Source: a virus. From it: 39,684 nt of DNA. Location: IMG/VR virus record IMGVR_UViG_3300028840_004609, positions 1-39,684 of that record, one strand, 5' to 3'. Below, one piece after another: positions 17,495 to 25,345 of this stretch (positions are counted from its first letter, which is position 1; the number at the start of each line of letters is the position of its first letter). Under the pieces are notes generated by a model that had not been told where the DNA came from, searched no databases, and was given only the letters and a program-made list of their open reading frames with translations. Both the position numbers and the translations under genes were made by a program.

Positions 17495-18061
17495 ATGTTC
17501 ATAGAGGATGGATCAGGGAGTGGTTATCTCGCAAAGGTAACTACTAAAAACAGGGTTGCTGTTGAAGCGATATCAATCTCTTCGCAACACTATGTCAGTC
17601 ACACAGAAGAGAGTGCGTACCAAGCAAGTCAAGAGATAAATATTGCCGCTTCTGAACAGACTATTCTATTATTACAAAACGGTTCTACTGACAAGGATAT
17701 GATTGTTACATATATTAGAGTTCATTCGGCAAGCGCAGCAGATACAAATCAAAACGCATATTTTTCTATAAAGATTGGAGGGACTTATTCGTCAGGCGGA
17801 GCTGCTATTGTTCCTACCAATGTTAATGCAGGTAGTACTAACGCTGCTGTAGGGACATTCATAGGTGGGACAGGAATAGTTACAGCTGGAACATTTACAG
17901 AGATTGATAGAAATTATACAGCTAACTCAATGCAAACCTACAATAAGGAGGGAGCGCTCATTCTCAAAAGAGGACAAGCGCTTTTGATAAATCATACAGG
18001 CTCTAGTGCTGCTGGTGTTGCTTATGCTAGGGTTTCATTTATTGTAGCTAAAACAATATAG
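17495..18061 (+). CDS. Appendage-cluster protein with IEDGSGSG opening
   Basis: This 188-residue protein starts at ATG 17495 behind TAGGAGAG. It opens with MFIEDGSGSGY and an NRVAVEAIS segment. The same opening, DGxGSGxxxxVDxxNRI, recurs in the next two genes, so the three share an N-terminal docking module. The body is beta-rich, with Gly/Ser/Thr turns (FSIKIGGTYSSGGAA). Surface attachment to a common virion base is inferred. Confidence 0.6.
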   Translation: MFIEDGSGSGYLAKVTTKNRVAVEAISISSQHYVSHTEESAYQASQEINIAASEQTILLLQNGSTDKDMIVTYIRVHSASAADTNQNAYFSIKIGGTYSSGGAAIVPTNVNAGSTNAAVGTFIGGTGIVTAGTFTEIDRNYTANSMQTYNKEGALILKRGQALLINHTGSSAAGVAYARVSFIVAKTI

Positions 18062-18069
18062 GAGAAAAT

Positions 18070-18615
18070 ATGGGAATTCAAATAGAAGATGGCAAGGGTT
18101 CCGGCAGTAGATGTAGAGTTGATAGTGATAATAGGATAAGAGCATATTCTGTTGTAGAGCCTGAAATAGCATATGCGTCAGAAGAAAACGGTGAAGCATA
18201 TGCATGGACATCGGTTACATATGATTATGGTGCAGCGGATACAATTTTATTGGTGAAGAATACTTCAACTAGCAAAAAACTTATTATAGATAGTATTGTC
18301 ATGACTAGTGACACTGCAACTATTGCGCATATACATGTACCTGCATGTACAACACCTACAGGGACAGCAGTTACTGGTGTTAACTTAAATACCTCATCAA
18401 ATAATGTAGCTGAAGCAACTGCGAAGACAGACGAAACAACTAATGCCATTGGAGTTGTCGGAATAGTTGCAACTGTAGTACTGGAAGCAGATAAGACATT
18501 TACGCATGATACTCGCGGAACCATAGTTTTAGGTACAAATAAATGTGTAGCAGTTGATTATGTAACAGATGGTACAGCGGCAACTGTGACAATTACAGGA
18601 TATTACCACTCATGA
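18070..18615 (+). CDS. Appendage-cluster protein with IEDGKGSG opening
   Basis: This 181-residue protein starts at ATG 18070 behind TAGGAG. The N-terminus (GIQIEDGKGSGS then VDSDNRIRAYSV) matches its neighbours, while the rest has diverged, which suggests a conserved anchor with variable heads. The body is all-beta and Thr-rich. The stop overlaps the next start (TCATGATG). Confidence 0.6.
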   Translation: MGIQIEDGKGSGSRCRVDSDNRIRAYSVVEPEIAYASEENGEAYAWTSVTYDYGAADTILLVKNTSTSKKLIIDSIVMTSDTATIAHIHVPACTTPTGTAVTGVNLNTSSNNVAEATAKTDETTNAIGVVGIVATVVLEADKTFTHDTRGTIVLGTNKCVAVDYVTDGTAATVTITGYYHS

Positions 18616-19247
18616 TGGAAGTATTTTTAAAAGATGGGGTCAACAATGGTAGTAATTTACAAATTGATAGTATTGGCAATGCACATACCATAGTGAACCC
18701 ATTCCCACCGAAAATAATTAAATCACAAGGGAAGATCTTTAGAAGTTACATGAAAGACAGCGCCGATAGCAGTGATATGAAAGTTGTGGCCACTGCTGCA
18801 GCACCTCATGATTTTTACATAGCAGGATCTAGTACTGCTGATAGATATATAACATCTATTTCATTTGTTATAGCTGATGCTGGCGCAACACTAACAGAGT
18901 TTGGAGCAGTTGCAGCATTAGCAACCGGGTGCAAATTGTTTTATGAAGACGAAACACAAGGGGATATAACTATTCATGAAGCACTAACAAGTAACTGGGA
19001 TTTTGTTAGATTATCTCAAGGGAACCCACCTTTCGGAAGTGCCGCTGATTCATTTAGAGCTAAGAATGTTTTAGGAATATCAGATGCCTATACCCCTGTC
19101 TTAGACTTTAGAAAAATATTTGGGTTAACTTATGGCATACATATAAAGGCCGGTTCTACTAATAAATTAATAATGAGGATACAAGATACAACTTCGGGTG
19201 TTGATGTCTTTAATGCCATAGCATATGGATTTGATAGATTTATATGA
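18612..19247 (+). CDS. Appendage-cluster protein, third member
   Basis: This 211-residue protein starts at ATG 18612 (overlap ATGA); ATG 18615 is an alternative. It begins EVFLKDGVNNGSNLQIDS, a looser version of the DG..GS opening shared by the two upstream genes. The rest is beta-rich with one Trp-Asp segment (TSNWDFVRLSQG). Function is unknown. Its stop overlaps the start of the small membrane protein. Confidence 0.6.
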   Translation: MMEVFLKDGVNNGSNLQIDSIGNAHTIVNPFPPKIIKSQGKIFRSYMKDSADSSDMKVVATAAAPHDFYIAGSSTADRYITSISFVIADAGATLTEFGAVAALATGCKLFYEDETQGDITIHEALTSNWDFVRLSQGNPPFGSAADSFRAKNVLGISDAYTPVLDFRKIFGLTYGIHIKAGSTNKLIMRIQDTTSGVDVFNAIAYGFDRFI

Positions 19248-19438
19248 AAGATCAGGAATGGATGATGTCTGTTGAAAAAAAGCTTATGTCTATTAAAAAG
19301 GACGTTGAGTTTATAAAAGATAGACTTCCTATATGTGAAAAAAAAGAGATTATTAGCATGATTAAGGTAAATAGATGGATTATATCGGTACTATTTACTA
19401 GTGCATGCGCAATTATAGGCAATATTTTAGCAAAGTGA
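19244..19438 (+). CDS. Small XhlA/holin-like membrane protein
   Basis: This 64-residue protein starts in an ATGA overlap. Residues 1-40 form a charged coiled-coil-like helix (VEKKLMSIKKDVEFIKDRL), and residues about 43-62 form one transmembrane segment (WIISVLFTSACAIIGNILA). That layout matches XhlA-type haemolysin/holin accessory proteins. The endolysin candidate is far away on the other strand, so a lysis role is plausible but not proved. Confidence 0.55.
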   Translation: MKDQEWMMSVEKKLMSIKKDVEFIKDRLPICEKKEIISMIKVNRWIISVLFTSACAIIGNILAK

Positions 19439-19447
19439 GGACGTTAC

Positions 19448-19600
19448 ATGAATTTTATGATAAGTAAGGAATTGTTAGAAAAATTGATTAGCTATTTAGC
19501 ACAACAGAAGTTTCATGAAGTAGCTAACTTAATGAAGGCATTAGGGACATTAAAACAAATTAAAGAGGTGCCTAAAGAAGAAGATAAAGTAAAAGAATAA
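19448..19600 (+). CDS. Small helical phage protein, 50 residues
   Basis: ATG 19448 lies behind AGGA at 19438-19441, ten bases after the stop of the previous gene. The product reads MNFMISKELLEKLISYLAQQ and continues helical to a charged Lys/Glu tail. The LLEKLISYLAQQKFHEVANLM pattern resembles small conserved phage proteins of unknown function. It is the last gene before the hairpin at 19647. Confidence 0.6.
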   Translation: MNFMISKELLEKLISYLAQQKFHEVANLMKALGTLKQIKEVPKEEDKVKE

Positions 19601-19646
19601 CATAATACGGATAGACTGGGGTTACGGCTTTACCTATTCGACCTGT

Positions 19647-19697
19647 AGGAGAAATCTGAATTCAGGAATTCAAGACTCTCCTTCAGTTTAACTTTTT
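19647..19697 (+). terminator. Two-tier hairpin and T-run before the beta-helix gene
   Basis: AGGAGA (19647-19652) pairs with TCTCCT (19677-19682), and inside it TGAATT (19657-19662) pairs with AATTCA (19667-19672) around CAGG. The sequence TTTAACTTTTTTT follows. It could end the upstream operon or act as a leader element, since the next Shine-Dalgarno sequence (GGAGGAGGG) begins immediately after the T-run. Confidence 0.55.
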
Positions 19698-19714
19698 TTG
19701 GAGGAGGGATCCAA

Positions 19715-22009
19715 ATGAGTAATGGATATAAGCATTATGCTGGATTGCAAGGAACAAAAATCAAGACGGTTGGGAGTGACGCTGACGCATATCAATACAC
19801 CAATCTTGAAACGGCAATTGCCGCATCACAGGCAAACGATGTAATCATTATAGATGATGGCACGTATTCGTTAACAGCAACAAATACCATTAATTATAAT
19901 TTGACTATGATTGGTAGAGGTAACGTTGCTGTAAATTGCGGAACTACAGGAATTGCAACTCGTGGTTTCATGTTAAATAAACCCGCTGCCGGAACAGCAA
20001 ACACTTTAATTACATTTGAAAACATTGCATTTTCTAACGCTCATGCTACAGGTGATGTGTTTGAGATAGACACAGACGGCGGAGCTACCGGGGATATGAA
20101 GGTAGTGTTTAAGGACTGCTCTATAGATGCTGGCGCATCTGCTGTTTCTGTCGATTTAGATCACACTACAGCGACTATCAATCTTTACTTGGAAGTTTAC
20201 GGTAGAGGTGGTTTGACACTAGATAGTATGAACCTAGCTCTTGCTAAAGCGGCTTCACATGTTTATATCGAAGGGTATGACATGAGTGCTTCAGCTTCAA
20301 CGTTTACGCTAGGAACAGGAGACGTTGCTTCAATTTATCAATTCAGAGATTGTATTTTCGGCAGTGCTGCAATTACTACAGGTGGAGCTGCAAGTGTACT
20401 AGTTAGTGCTATCAACTGTGTTAACGAAACTGCAAACGTTCAAAGACAACTAGTTGATGGTGACTTTGATCATACTGGTGTTTTAACAATATCAGATGGA
20501 AGTCAAGCAGGTAACGTTAAATTGATAGTTGGCGCTACTGGAATTACTGAATACTACAATACATTTGAACTAGCTAAAGCTCAAGCAGTAGCTGGGGATA
20601 CTATTGTATTGGGATCAGGTAGTCATACTATTGCTGCAGCAGTAACTTTAAACTTTAACATTACTGTTAGAGGTGAAGGACAATGTACAGTAACTGGTGC
20701 GGTTGCTGATCGACTTTTCATGCTTAACAAACCGGCAACTGGAACTTCAGCTACATACATGGAGTTTGAGAATATTGACTTTGTGAATACAAATAGTTCT
20801 GCTGATATTTTTGAAGTGGACAACGATGGGGCAGGAACCGGAAACCTTGAAATCTTGTGGCGTAATTGCTCTTTCACTGCTGGTGCGACTGGGCTTGCAA
20901 TAGATTTAGACCAAACTACAAATACAATTGATGTTCACGCTAGAGTAATAGGTCATTATGGATTAGCGTTTGATAGTTGTAACTTTGCCTTGTCTAAGGC
21001 AGGCTCAACTGTTTGCGTTGATGGATATGACTTAAGCTCAGGACATACTATAGCGCTAGGAACAGGAGACGTTGCTTCTATTTACACATTTAGAAACTTA
21101 ATCTATGGTTCAGCTGCAAGTATTTCAGGTGGAGCTGCAAGTGTTTTAATGAACCATGTAAACTGTGTTAATGAAACTGCTGGAACATATCAATCATTAC
21201 TTTATGGTGACTTGGATGCTACAGGTACAGAAGTTATCTTAGGTGGTGCTTATGTTTCACCAGTTGTTCACTTAGTAGGTCAATCAGGAGTAGGCGCTCC
21301 ATACGCAACTTTAAACGCCGCAGTGACTGCGGCAGTAGCTGGGGATATAATTGAACTAGAGCCTGGCACACATACAGTAACTACAGATGCGACCATGACT
21401 CTTAATAAGAATATTACTATCAGAGGGAAAGGAAGATGTGTTGTTACTGGTGCGGTTGCTGATCGTATGTTTATGATAAATAAACCTGCGACAGGAACTT
21501 CTGCTACTTATGTTAAGTTAGAGAATTTAAAAATAACAAATAGTACGGCAAGTGCGGACATAGTGGAAATCGATAATGATGGTGGAGGAACTGGTGCGCT
21601 TTACGTAGATATTATCAATTGCTCTATGTCTACAAATTCGGGGCTTTCAATCGATTGTGATCAGACTACAAATACAATTGACGAATTCATTTATGTTAAA
21701 GGTAACTTAAGCGAAGACATGGCAATGGACGGAATGAATTTTGATATATCTAAAGCTGGAAGCGAAGTCTTTTTAGATAACGTTAGATTTAATGCAGCAG
21801 TTATAGCGCTAGGAACTACAAATGTTGCGTGGATTATGTCTATGAAGGACTGCTTGTACGAATCTGAAGCGATGATGACAGGAGGTTCTGCATCTGTGAT
21901 TGTTAACTTGTGGAACTGTATTAGAAATAACGCTGGAACTTATGAAATTCCTGCAGCGGGTGACTTTGATCAGACTTCAGCTAGTGAACAAATACTACCA
22001 GCATCTTAG
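19715..22009 (+). CDS. Triplicated pectin-lyase-like beta-helix protein
   Basis: This 764-residue protein is made of three modules of about 250 residues (starting near 1, 267 and 517). Each opens with an AYATL..A...A..GD-I-L-GTHT pattern typical of right-handed parallel beta-helices, then carries NKPATGTSATY, EIDNDGG and DQTTNTID-type blocks. The ATG follows GGAGGAGGG closely. No catalytic carboxylates can be assigned, so it may be a structural spike, a decoration protein or a polysaccharide-binding tailspike. It shares its opening (YKHYAGL versus YTHYAGL) with the next gene, which is a one-module paralogue. It is probably transcribed apart from the upstream cluster because of the hairpin at 19647. 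Confidence 0.7.
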   Translation: MSNGYKHYAGLQGTKIKTVGSDADAYQYTNLETAIAASQANDVIIIDDGTYSLTATNTINYNLTMIGRGNVAVNCGTTGIATRGFMLNKPAAGTANTLITFENIAFSNAHATGDVFEIDTDGGATGDMKVVFKDCSIDAGASAVSVDLDHTTATINLYLEVYGRGGLTLDSMNLALAKAASHVYIEGYDMSASASTFTLGTGDVASIYQFRDCIFGSAAITTGGAASVLVSAINCVNETANVQRQLVDGDFDHTGVLTISDGSQAGNVKLIVGATGITEYYNTFELAKAQAVAGDTIVLGSGSHTIAAAVTLNFNITVRGEGQCTVTGAVADRLFMLNKPATGTSATYMEFENIDFVNTNSSADIFEVDNDGAGTGNLEILWRNCSFTAGATGLAIDLDQTTNTIDVHARVIGHYGLAFDSCNFALSKAGSTVCVDGYDLSSGHTIALGTGDVASIYTFRNLIYGSAASISGGAASVLMNHVNCVNETAGTYQSLLYGDLDATGTEVILGGAYVSPVVHLVGQSGVGAPYATLNAAVTAAVAGDIIELEPGTHTVTTDATMTLNKNITIRGKGRCVVTGAVADRMFMINKPATGTSATYVKLENLKITNSTASADIVEIDNDGGGTGALYVDIINCSMSTNSGLSIDCDQTTNTIDEFIYVKGNLSEDMAMDGMNFDISKAGSEVFLDNVRFNAAVIALGTTNVAWIMSMKDCLYESEAMMTGGSASVIVNLWNCIRNNAGTYEIPAAGDFDQTSASEQILPAS

Positions 22010-22024
22010 TTTTTATTATATTAA

Positions 22025-22053
22025 GGGAGGGGTTACACTCTCCCACATTTTTT
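22025..22053 (+). terminator. Weak terminator between beta-helix paralogues
   Basis: GGGAG (22025-22029) pairs with CTCCC (22040-22044), and a run of six T follows at 22048-22053, just before the Shine-Dalgarno sequence of the next gene. The T-run followed by GGAGGG repeats the arrangement at 19691-19708, so both beta-helix genes have similar leaders. Confidence 0.5.
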
Positions 22054-22063
22054 GGAGGGAAAA

Positions 22064-22870
22064 ATGGCAACAGGATACACTCATTATGCAGGTTTAAAAT
22101 CTGCGGACATTATTACAGTAGGACCTACTAAGGCGGCAGATGTAGTTAACTATACATCTATTTCAGATGCGTTTGATGCAATGGTTCCTGGTGGGACTAT
22201 GTTAATCTATCCAGGCACGTATTCATTATCAGCAACAGAAACAATTGACTATCCATGTAGCATTATAGGAATTGGTGATGTAACCATTAATGGTGGTACT
22301 GCAGGAGTGGAAGATCGATTAATAATGGTAAACAAACCTGCTGCGGGTACAGTTGCAACTCAAATTTATGTAGAGAATATAAAATTTGTGAATGCGTATT
22401 CTGCAGCTGACGCGGTGGAAATTGATAATGATGGTGGAGCTACTGGAAGTCTAACTACAATTTGGAACATGTGCGGATTTTCTACAAATGCGGGGCTCGC
22501 ATTTGATATAGACCAGACGACGAATACAATTGATGTTTTCCATTATATATATGGTGCAAGACATTTACTTTTGGATGATGACTGCAATTTTGCCTTGTCA
22601 AAAGCTGCATCAGAAGTGCATGTTAGCGGTTATCAGCTAGACGGTGGAGAAACTTTCGTTCTTGGTACAGCAAATGTGGCGTCACTGTATTTTTGGGATA
22701 ACATTATATATTCAGCTACAGCTTTCACGACAGGTGGAGCCGCTAGCATTATAGAAAACTTTACTAACTGTGCTAAAATTGCCAGTGGTGCAATTGCAGC
22801 TTGTGAAATTGGTGATATGGATGCAACAGCAGCATCTGAAAATATTCAAGCTGGAACTTTGGCAGCATAA
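22064..22870 (+). CDS. Single-module beta-helix protein, paralogue of the preceding gene
   Basis: This 268-residue protein is taken from ATG 22064 (GGAGGG at 22054-22059), not from the in-frame TTG at 22052. It matches one module of the 764-residue protein: THYAGLKS, YPGTYSLSATETI, NKPAAGTVATQ, EIDNDGGATG and DQTTNTIDVF. A short form with the same N-terminus could form mixed spikes or compete for the same attachment site. It is the last gene of the rightward structural arm. Confidence 0.7.
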   Translation: MATGYTHYAGLKSADIITVGPTKAADVVNYTSISDAFDAMVPGGTMLIYPGTYSLSATETIDYPCSIIGIGDVTINGGTAGVEDRLIMVNKPAAGTVATQIYVENIKFVNAYSAADAVEIDNDGGATGSLTTIWNMCGFSTNAGLAFDIDQTTNTIDVFHYIYGARHLLLDDDCNFALSKAASEVHVSGYQLDGGETFVLGTANVASLYFWDNIIYSATAFTTGGAASIIENFTNCAKIASGAIAACEIGDMDATAASENIQAGTLAA

Positions 22871-22876
22871 TTACTT

Positions 22877-22894
22877 GGGGAGCGCAAGCTCCCC
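22877..22894. terminator. Bidirectional terminator hairpin
   Basis: GGGGAGC pairs with GCTCCCC around a GCAA loop, between the end of the rightward structural arm and the end of the leftward gene at 22898. TTATTAATATTT follows on the plus strand. The placement between converging genes is what is expected of a two-way terminator. Confidence 0.75.
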
Positions 22895-22897
22895 TTA

Positions 22898-23215
22898 TTA
22901 ATATTTACATGCTCTGTGTATAGTAGATTTAGAACAGTTATAATATTTAAGTATTTCTCTGACTTTAAATCCATTTTTTCTCATTTCTTTTACTTCTTCT
23001 ATTTGTGCTTTTGATAATTTTTGATTAGGATGATAGAAATCAATTCTTTTTTTAGCTATTAAATTATTTGAGTCTCCATCTACTTTTCTTTCAGATTTAA
23101 GAATTCTTAGAATTGTAGATTTATTTACATTAAAAATTTTTGAGATATTTTTAGCACTTTCTCCTTTTGAATATAGATCCATGACTTTTAACGCATCATT
23201 CTTACAAATTTTCAT
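22898..23215 (-). CDS. Double helix-turn-helix DNA-binding protein
   Basis: This 105-residue protein starts at ATG 23215 behind an excellent AAGGAG. Two HTH units of the resolvase/transposase type are visible: residues about 6-40 (SAKNISKIFNVNKSTILRILK) and about 67-105 (VREILKYYNCSKSTIHRA). There is no catalytic domain. It could be a repressor or activator acting on the 57-base divergent region at 23216-23272, or a left-over DNA-binding part of a mobile element. The two repeats suggest binding to paired sites. Confidence 0.7.
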   Translation of the reverse strand: MKICKNDALKVMDLYSKGESAKNISKIFNVNKSTILRILKSERKVDGDSNNLIAKKRIDFYHPNQKLSKAQIEEVKEMRKNGFKVREILKYYNCSKSTIHRACKY

Positions 23216-23272
23216 GTAATTCTCCTTGTTAATGTAGTTATTAATAAGTATATTTCAGTCAAGGAGGTGCAT
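23216..23272. promoter_or_regulatory. Divergent control region
   Basis: These 57 bases separate two genes that start in opposite directions and hold both Shine-Dalgarno sequences plus AT-rich sequence (TTAATAAGTATATTT). They must supply promoter elements in both directions or at least upstream leaders. No exact promoter match can be assigned by eye. Confidence 0.4.
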
Positions 23273-23551
23273 ATGAGTGAAAAACACGATATTAAGAATA
23301 TAAAGGAAGTGGTTGCCCTAATGTTTGCTGTTGCAGGGCCTATTCTCAGGGAAGTTCAAAAGGATGGCTTCCAGTGGACGGATTTATTGTCCTTTATAGG
23401 AGATAAGCACTTTCAGGAATGTATTCTTCCTGCTGTAACAGACATAAGCAAGGTTCCGGAAGAGATAAAAGACTTTGACTGGGCGGAAAGCGCAGAATTA
23501 GTTGCTTTTATAGTATCCGAGACGAAGAAGATGTTTATATCTATGTATTAG
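23273..23551 (+). CDS. Small hypothetical phage protein
   Basis: The start is ATG 23273 behind AAGGAGG; the in-frame GTG at 23267 lies within that signal. The 92-residue product is acidic and helical, with a hydrophobic stretch near residues 13-22 (VVALMFAVAG) and a QWTDLLSFIGD segment. It stands alone as a rightward gene among leftward ones, and its stop overlaps the end of the gene at 23548 on the other strand. No function is recognised. Confidence 0.65.
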   Translation: MSEKHDIKNIKEVVALMFAVAGPILREVQKDGFQWTDLLSFIGDKHFQECILPAVTDISKVPEEIKDFDWAESAELVAFIVSETKKMFISMY

Positions 23552-23739
23552 TCGAGTAGTCGAATAGCTATACTAACATCTGCTTTTTCTAGACCGCGTA
23601 TTTTCTTCTTTGCCAAAAGCTTTGCCTTGTCCATTGCCTTACGTGGATTACTTGCTTCTATTAGCAAGGTTCCTCCTGATAGCATTGTGGTCATGCCCTT
23701 TACGCCTTTAATAAAAATTCTTGCTTCATATTTATTCAT
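23548..23739 (-). CDS. Small MNKY-family protein, copy 1
   Basis: This 63-residue protein starts at ATG 23739 with a G-run as Shine-Dalgarno sequence. It opens MNKYEARIFIKG and has LLIEASNPRKAMDKAKLLAKK. The gene at 23799-23996 encodes the same layout (MNKYKVKIQVL, LIIEAENHRDAIDKIE), so the two are paralogues. The strand-strand-helix pattern could be a small RNA- or protein-binding fold. No function is known. Confidence 0.6.
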   Translation of the reverse strand: MNKYEARIFIKGVKGMTTMLSGGTLLIEASNPRKAMDKAKLLAKKKIRGLEKADVSIAIRLLD

Positions 23740-23798
23740 AATACCCCCCGGTTATGAATTTTTAATCTATGAAAAACTCGTCCTTGTAATGTTCATAT

Positions 23799-23996
23799 CT
23801 ACTCCTTATCCTTGTATGCATATTTTTTCATTTGTTTTATTTCTAGCACTCGCATTTTTGCGGGTGCAACGATAGATTCGATTTTATCTATAGCATCTCT
23901 ATGATTTTCTGCTTCTATTATTAGATCGAAATCAACCCAATAAGTCAGTTGTTCTTTTTGAGTCAATACTTGTATTTTTACTTTGTATTTATTCAT
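23799..23996 (-). CDS. Small MNKY-family protein, copy 2
   Basis: This 65-residue paralogue of the gene at 23548 starts at ATG 23996, inside the last codons of the upstream gene (eight-base overlap), so translation is coupled. Shared features are the MNKY start, an early beta strand, the IEA(S/E)N segment and a basic amphipathic helix. Function is unknown. Confidence 0.6.
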   Translation of the reverse strand: MNKYKVKIQVLTQKEQLTYWVDFDLIIEAENHRDAIDKIESIVAPAKMRVLEIKQMKKYAYKDKE

Positions 23997-24150
23997 CTAA
24001 TGACTCTCCTGACAACTGTATAGCTAATCCATTATGATCAACCGAGATTATGTCGTCTACAATACCTAGTCCATTGATTTCTGCTGCTATTATCACAGGT
24101 TTATCGGGGTCTTCTTTTTGTAGCAATTTAATTAATTCTTTTACTTTCAT
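23989..24150 (-). CDS. Small conserved-type phage protein (MKVKELIKLLQ)
   Basis: This 53-residue protein starts at ATG 24150 behind AAAAGG. The opening MKVKELIKLLQKEDPDKPV, followed by strand-forming INGLGIVDDI, matches a frequent type of small phage protein that starts with K-E-L-I-x-L-L-x-x-x-D-P. The function of that group is not known to me. Its end overlaps the next start. Confidence 0.65.
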   Translation of the reverse strand: MKVKELIKLLQKEDPDKPVIIAAEINGLGIVDDIISVDHNGLAIQLSGESLDE

Positions 24151-24272
24151 AAATTACCTTTTTTAATATATTTAAATTATAACCTATTTTATAATAATTG
24201 TCAATTATTAAATATTAAAATATTCAAAATTTTAAATATTTCACATATTTTCAAACAAAAATAGTTTAAATT
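24151..24272. other. Very AT-rich intergenic stretch
   Basis: These 122 bases are almost all A/T (TTAAATATTAAAATATTCAA type) and lie upstream of the leftward gene at 24150. They probably contain its promoter and could end transcription from 24273. No specific element can be assigned. Confidence 0.4.
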
Positions 24273-24557
24273 CTAGCCTAGAACGTCAGAATTATGACTT
24301 TTATGGGTATTTTGAAAGTAAATTTGTTTAGAAACGAGCAATTCTAGGTCTACTCTCTTTTTTCTCATGGAGAGTAGCTTAGCTAAACTGGCTATTTTTG
24401 TACCCAATATAGCTAGTTCTACAAATGGGCCTATTGTAGGGATAGAGACGTCTGGGGTCTTGAACTTAGTAATATCGGATATAAGGGCATCTATTTGTTT
24501 AACGGATAACCCTCCCTTGGTATATCTAGTATAGTCAAAGGAAAATTTTTCTGACAT
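24273..24557 (-). CDS. Hypothetical protein divergent to the sigma factor
   Basis: This 94-residue protein starts at ATG 24557 behind AGGAGGAG. It has a polar N-terminus, a predicted helix-strand middle (LSVKQIDALISDI), and a moderately hydrophobic helix (residues about 45-67, FVELAILGTKIASLAKLLSM) followed by a basic segment. Only 68 bases separate its start from that of the FliA-like sigma gene, so they may be regulated together. Its size is near that of FlgM-type anti-sigma factors, but I see no convincing motif match. Confidence 0.6.
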   Translation of the reverse strand: MSEKFSFDYTRYTKGGLSVKQIDALISDITKFKTPDVSIPTIGPFVELAILGTKIASLAKLLSMRKKRVDLELLVSKQIYFQNTHKSHNSDVLG

Positions 24558-24625
24558 TTCTCCTCCTTTTATGAAGTTATTTTAATCCGTTGCTTGTTAA
24601 AAGGATAGGGTGTATTTATTAAAGC

Positions 24626-25345
24626 ATGAATAAATATAATGGGTATTCGGAAGGAATTTCTAAGAATAACAGAGAGAAAGCGATCTTAAACTACCTGCCT
24701 CTTGTTAAGAAAATAATTAGGAAAATGAATGCTGGGTTTTTGCCAAGAGAAAAAATAGAAGACCTGGTTTCTGCTGGTGTTGAGGGGTTGATAAATGCGG
24801 TAGATAACTTTGACCCTATAAACGGACACTTTTATTTGTATGCAGAAATAAGGATAAAAGGAAGCATAGTTGACTATTGGAGGAAGCAAGACACGATAGG
24901 AAGATATACTAGAATATATCTCAAAAAGATAATAAACTACATAGACTCAAGAAGGAAGATATCAACTGACCCTATTTCCGAAGAAGATTTATATAGACAT
25001 TTAGGCTTAAGTCGAAAGCGTTTTTGCAATGTGATGAAGACGATTGGGAAAGCTGATATTACATACTATGCAGATAGATATTCTTGTTATGAAAGTGTTG
25101 ACCCAGTTACTTCTGTAGGGGCAAAAATTTTAAAAGAAATAGTGTTAAAGGAAATAGAAAAACTAGAACCCAAACAAAGAAAAATTATACTTTTATTATT
25201 CTATGAAAACAAGACAAGCATTGAACTTACCAAGATTTTCAATCTAACTGAAGGAAGAATATCTCAATTAAGGAAGATTGCGCTTAGTAAGTTAAAACGA
25301 AGACTACTACCTCATATACAATATGAGAATCAATTACTTCTTTGA
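24626..25345 (+). CDS. FliA/WhiG-type sigma-70 family factor
   Basis: This 239-residue protein should bind host core RNA polymerase and direct it to alternative promoters. Region 2 spans about residues 18-90, with LPLVKKII, the DLVSAGVEGLINAVDNFDP core-binding helix and the YAEIRIKGSIVDYWRKQD segment that is diagnostic of FliA-type factors. Region 3 spans about 93-145. Region 4 spans about 172-228, with the HTH LTKIFNLTEGRISQLRKIAL. Length matches FliA. It is transcribed rightward against the leftward arm, and its 3' end overlaps the endolysin gene by 16 bases. The start ATG lacks a strong Shine-Dalgarno sequence. I could not find a clear FliA-type promoter (TAAA with GCCGATA) in the intergenic regions, so its target promoters are unknown. 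Confidence 0.9.
   Translation: MNKYNGYSEGISKNNREKAILNYLPLVKKIIRKMNAGFLPREKIEDLVSAGVEGLINAVDNFDPINGHFYLYAEIRIKGSIVDYWRKQDTIGRYTRIYLKKIINYIDSRRKISTDPISEEDLYRHLGLSRKRFCNVMKTIGKADITYYADRYSCYESVDPVTSVGAKILKEIVLKEIEKLEPKQRKIILLLFYENKTSIELTKIFNLTEGRISQLRKIALSKLKRRLLPHIQYENQLLL

Noticed and set aside
23549-24150. CRISPR-like or tRNA-like structure in the AT-rich accessory region
   Set aside because: No regularly spaced repeats and no cloverleaf could be found by eye here or elsewhere in the window.
24151-24272. Attachment site or integrase-linked region
   Set aside because: No integrase or recombinase catalytic gene exists in the window, and the sequence is simple AT-rich DNA.
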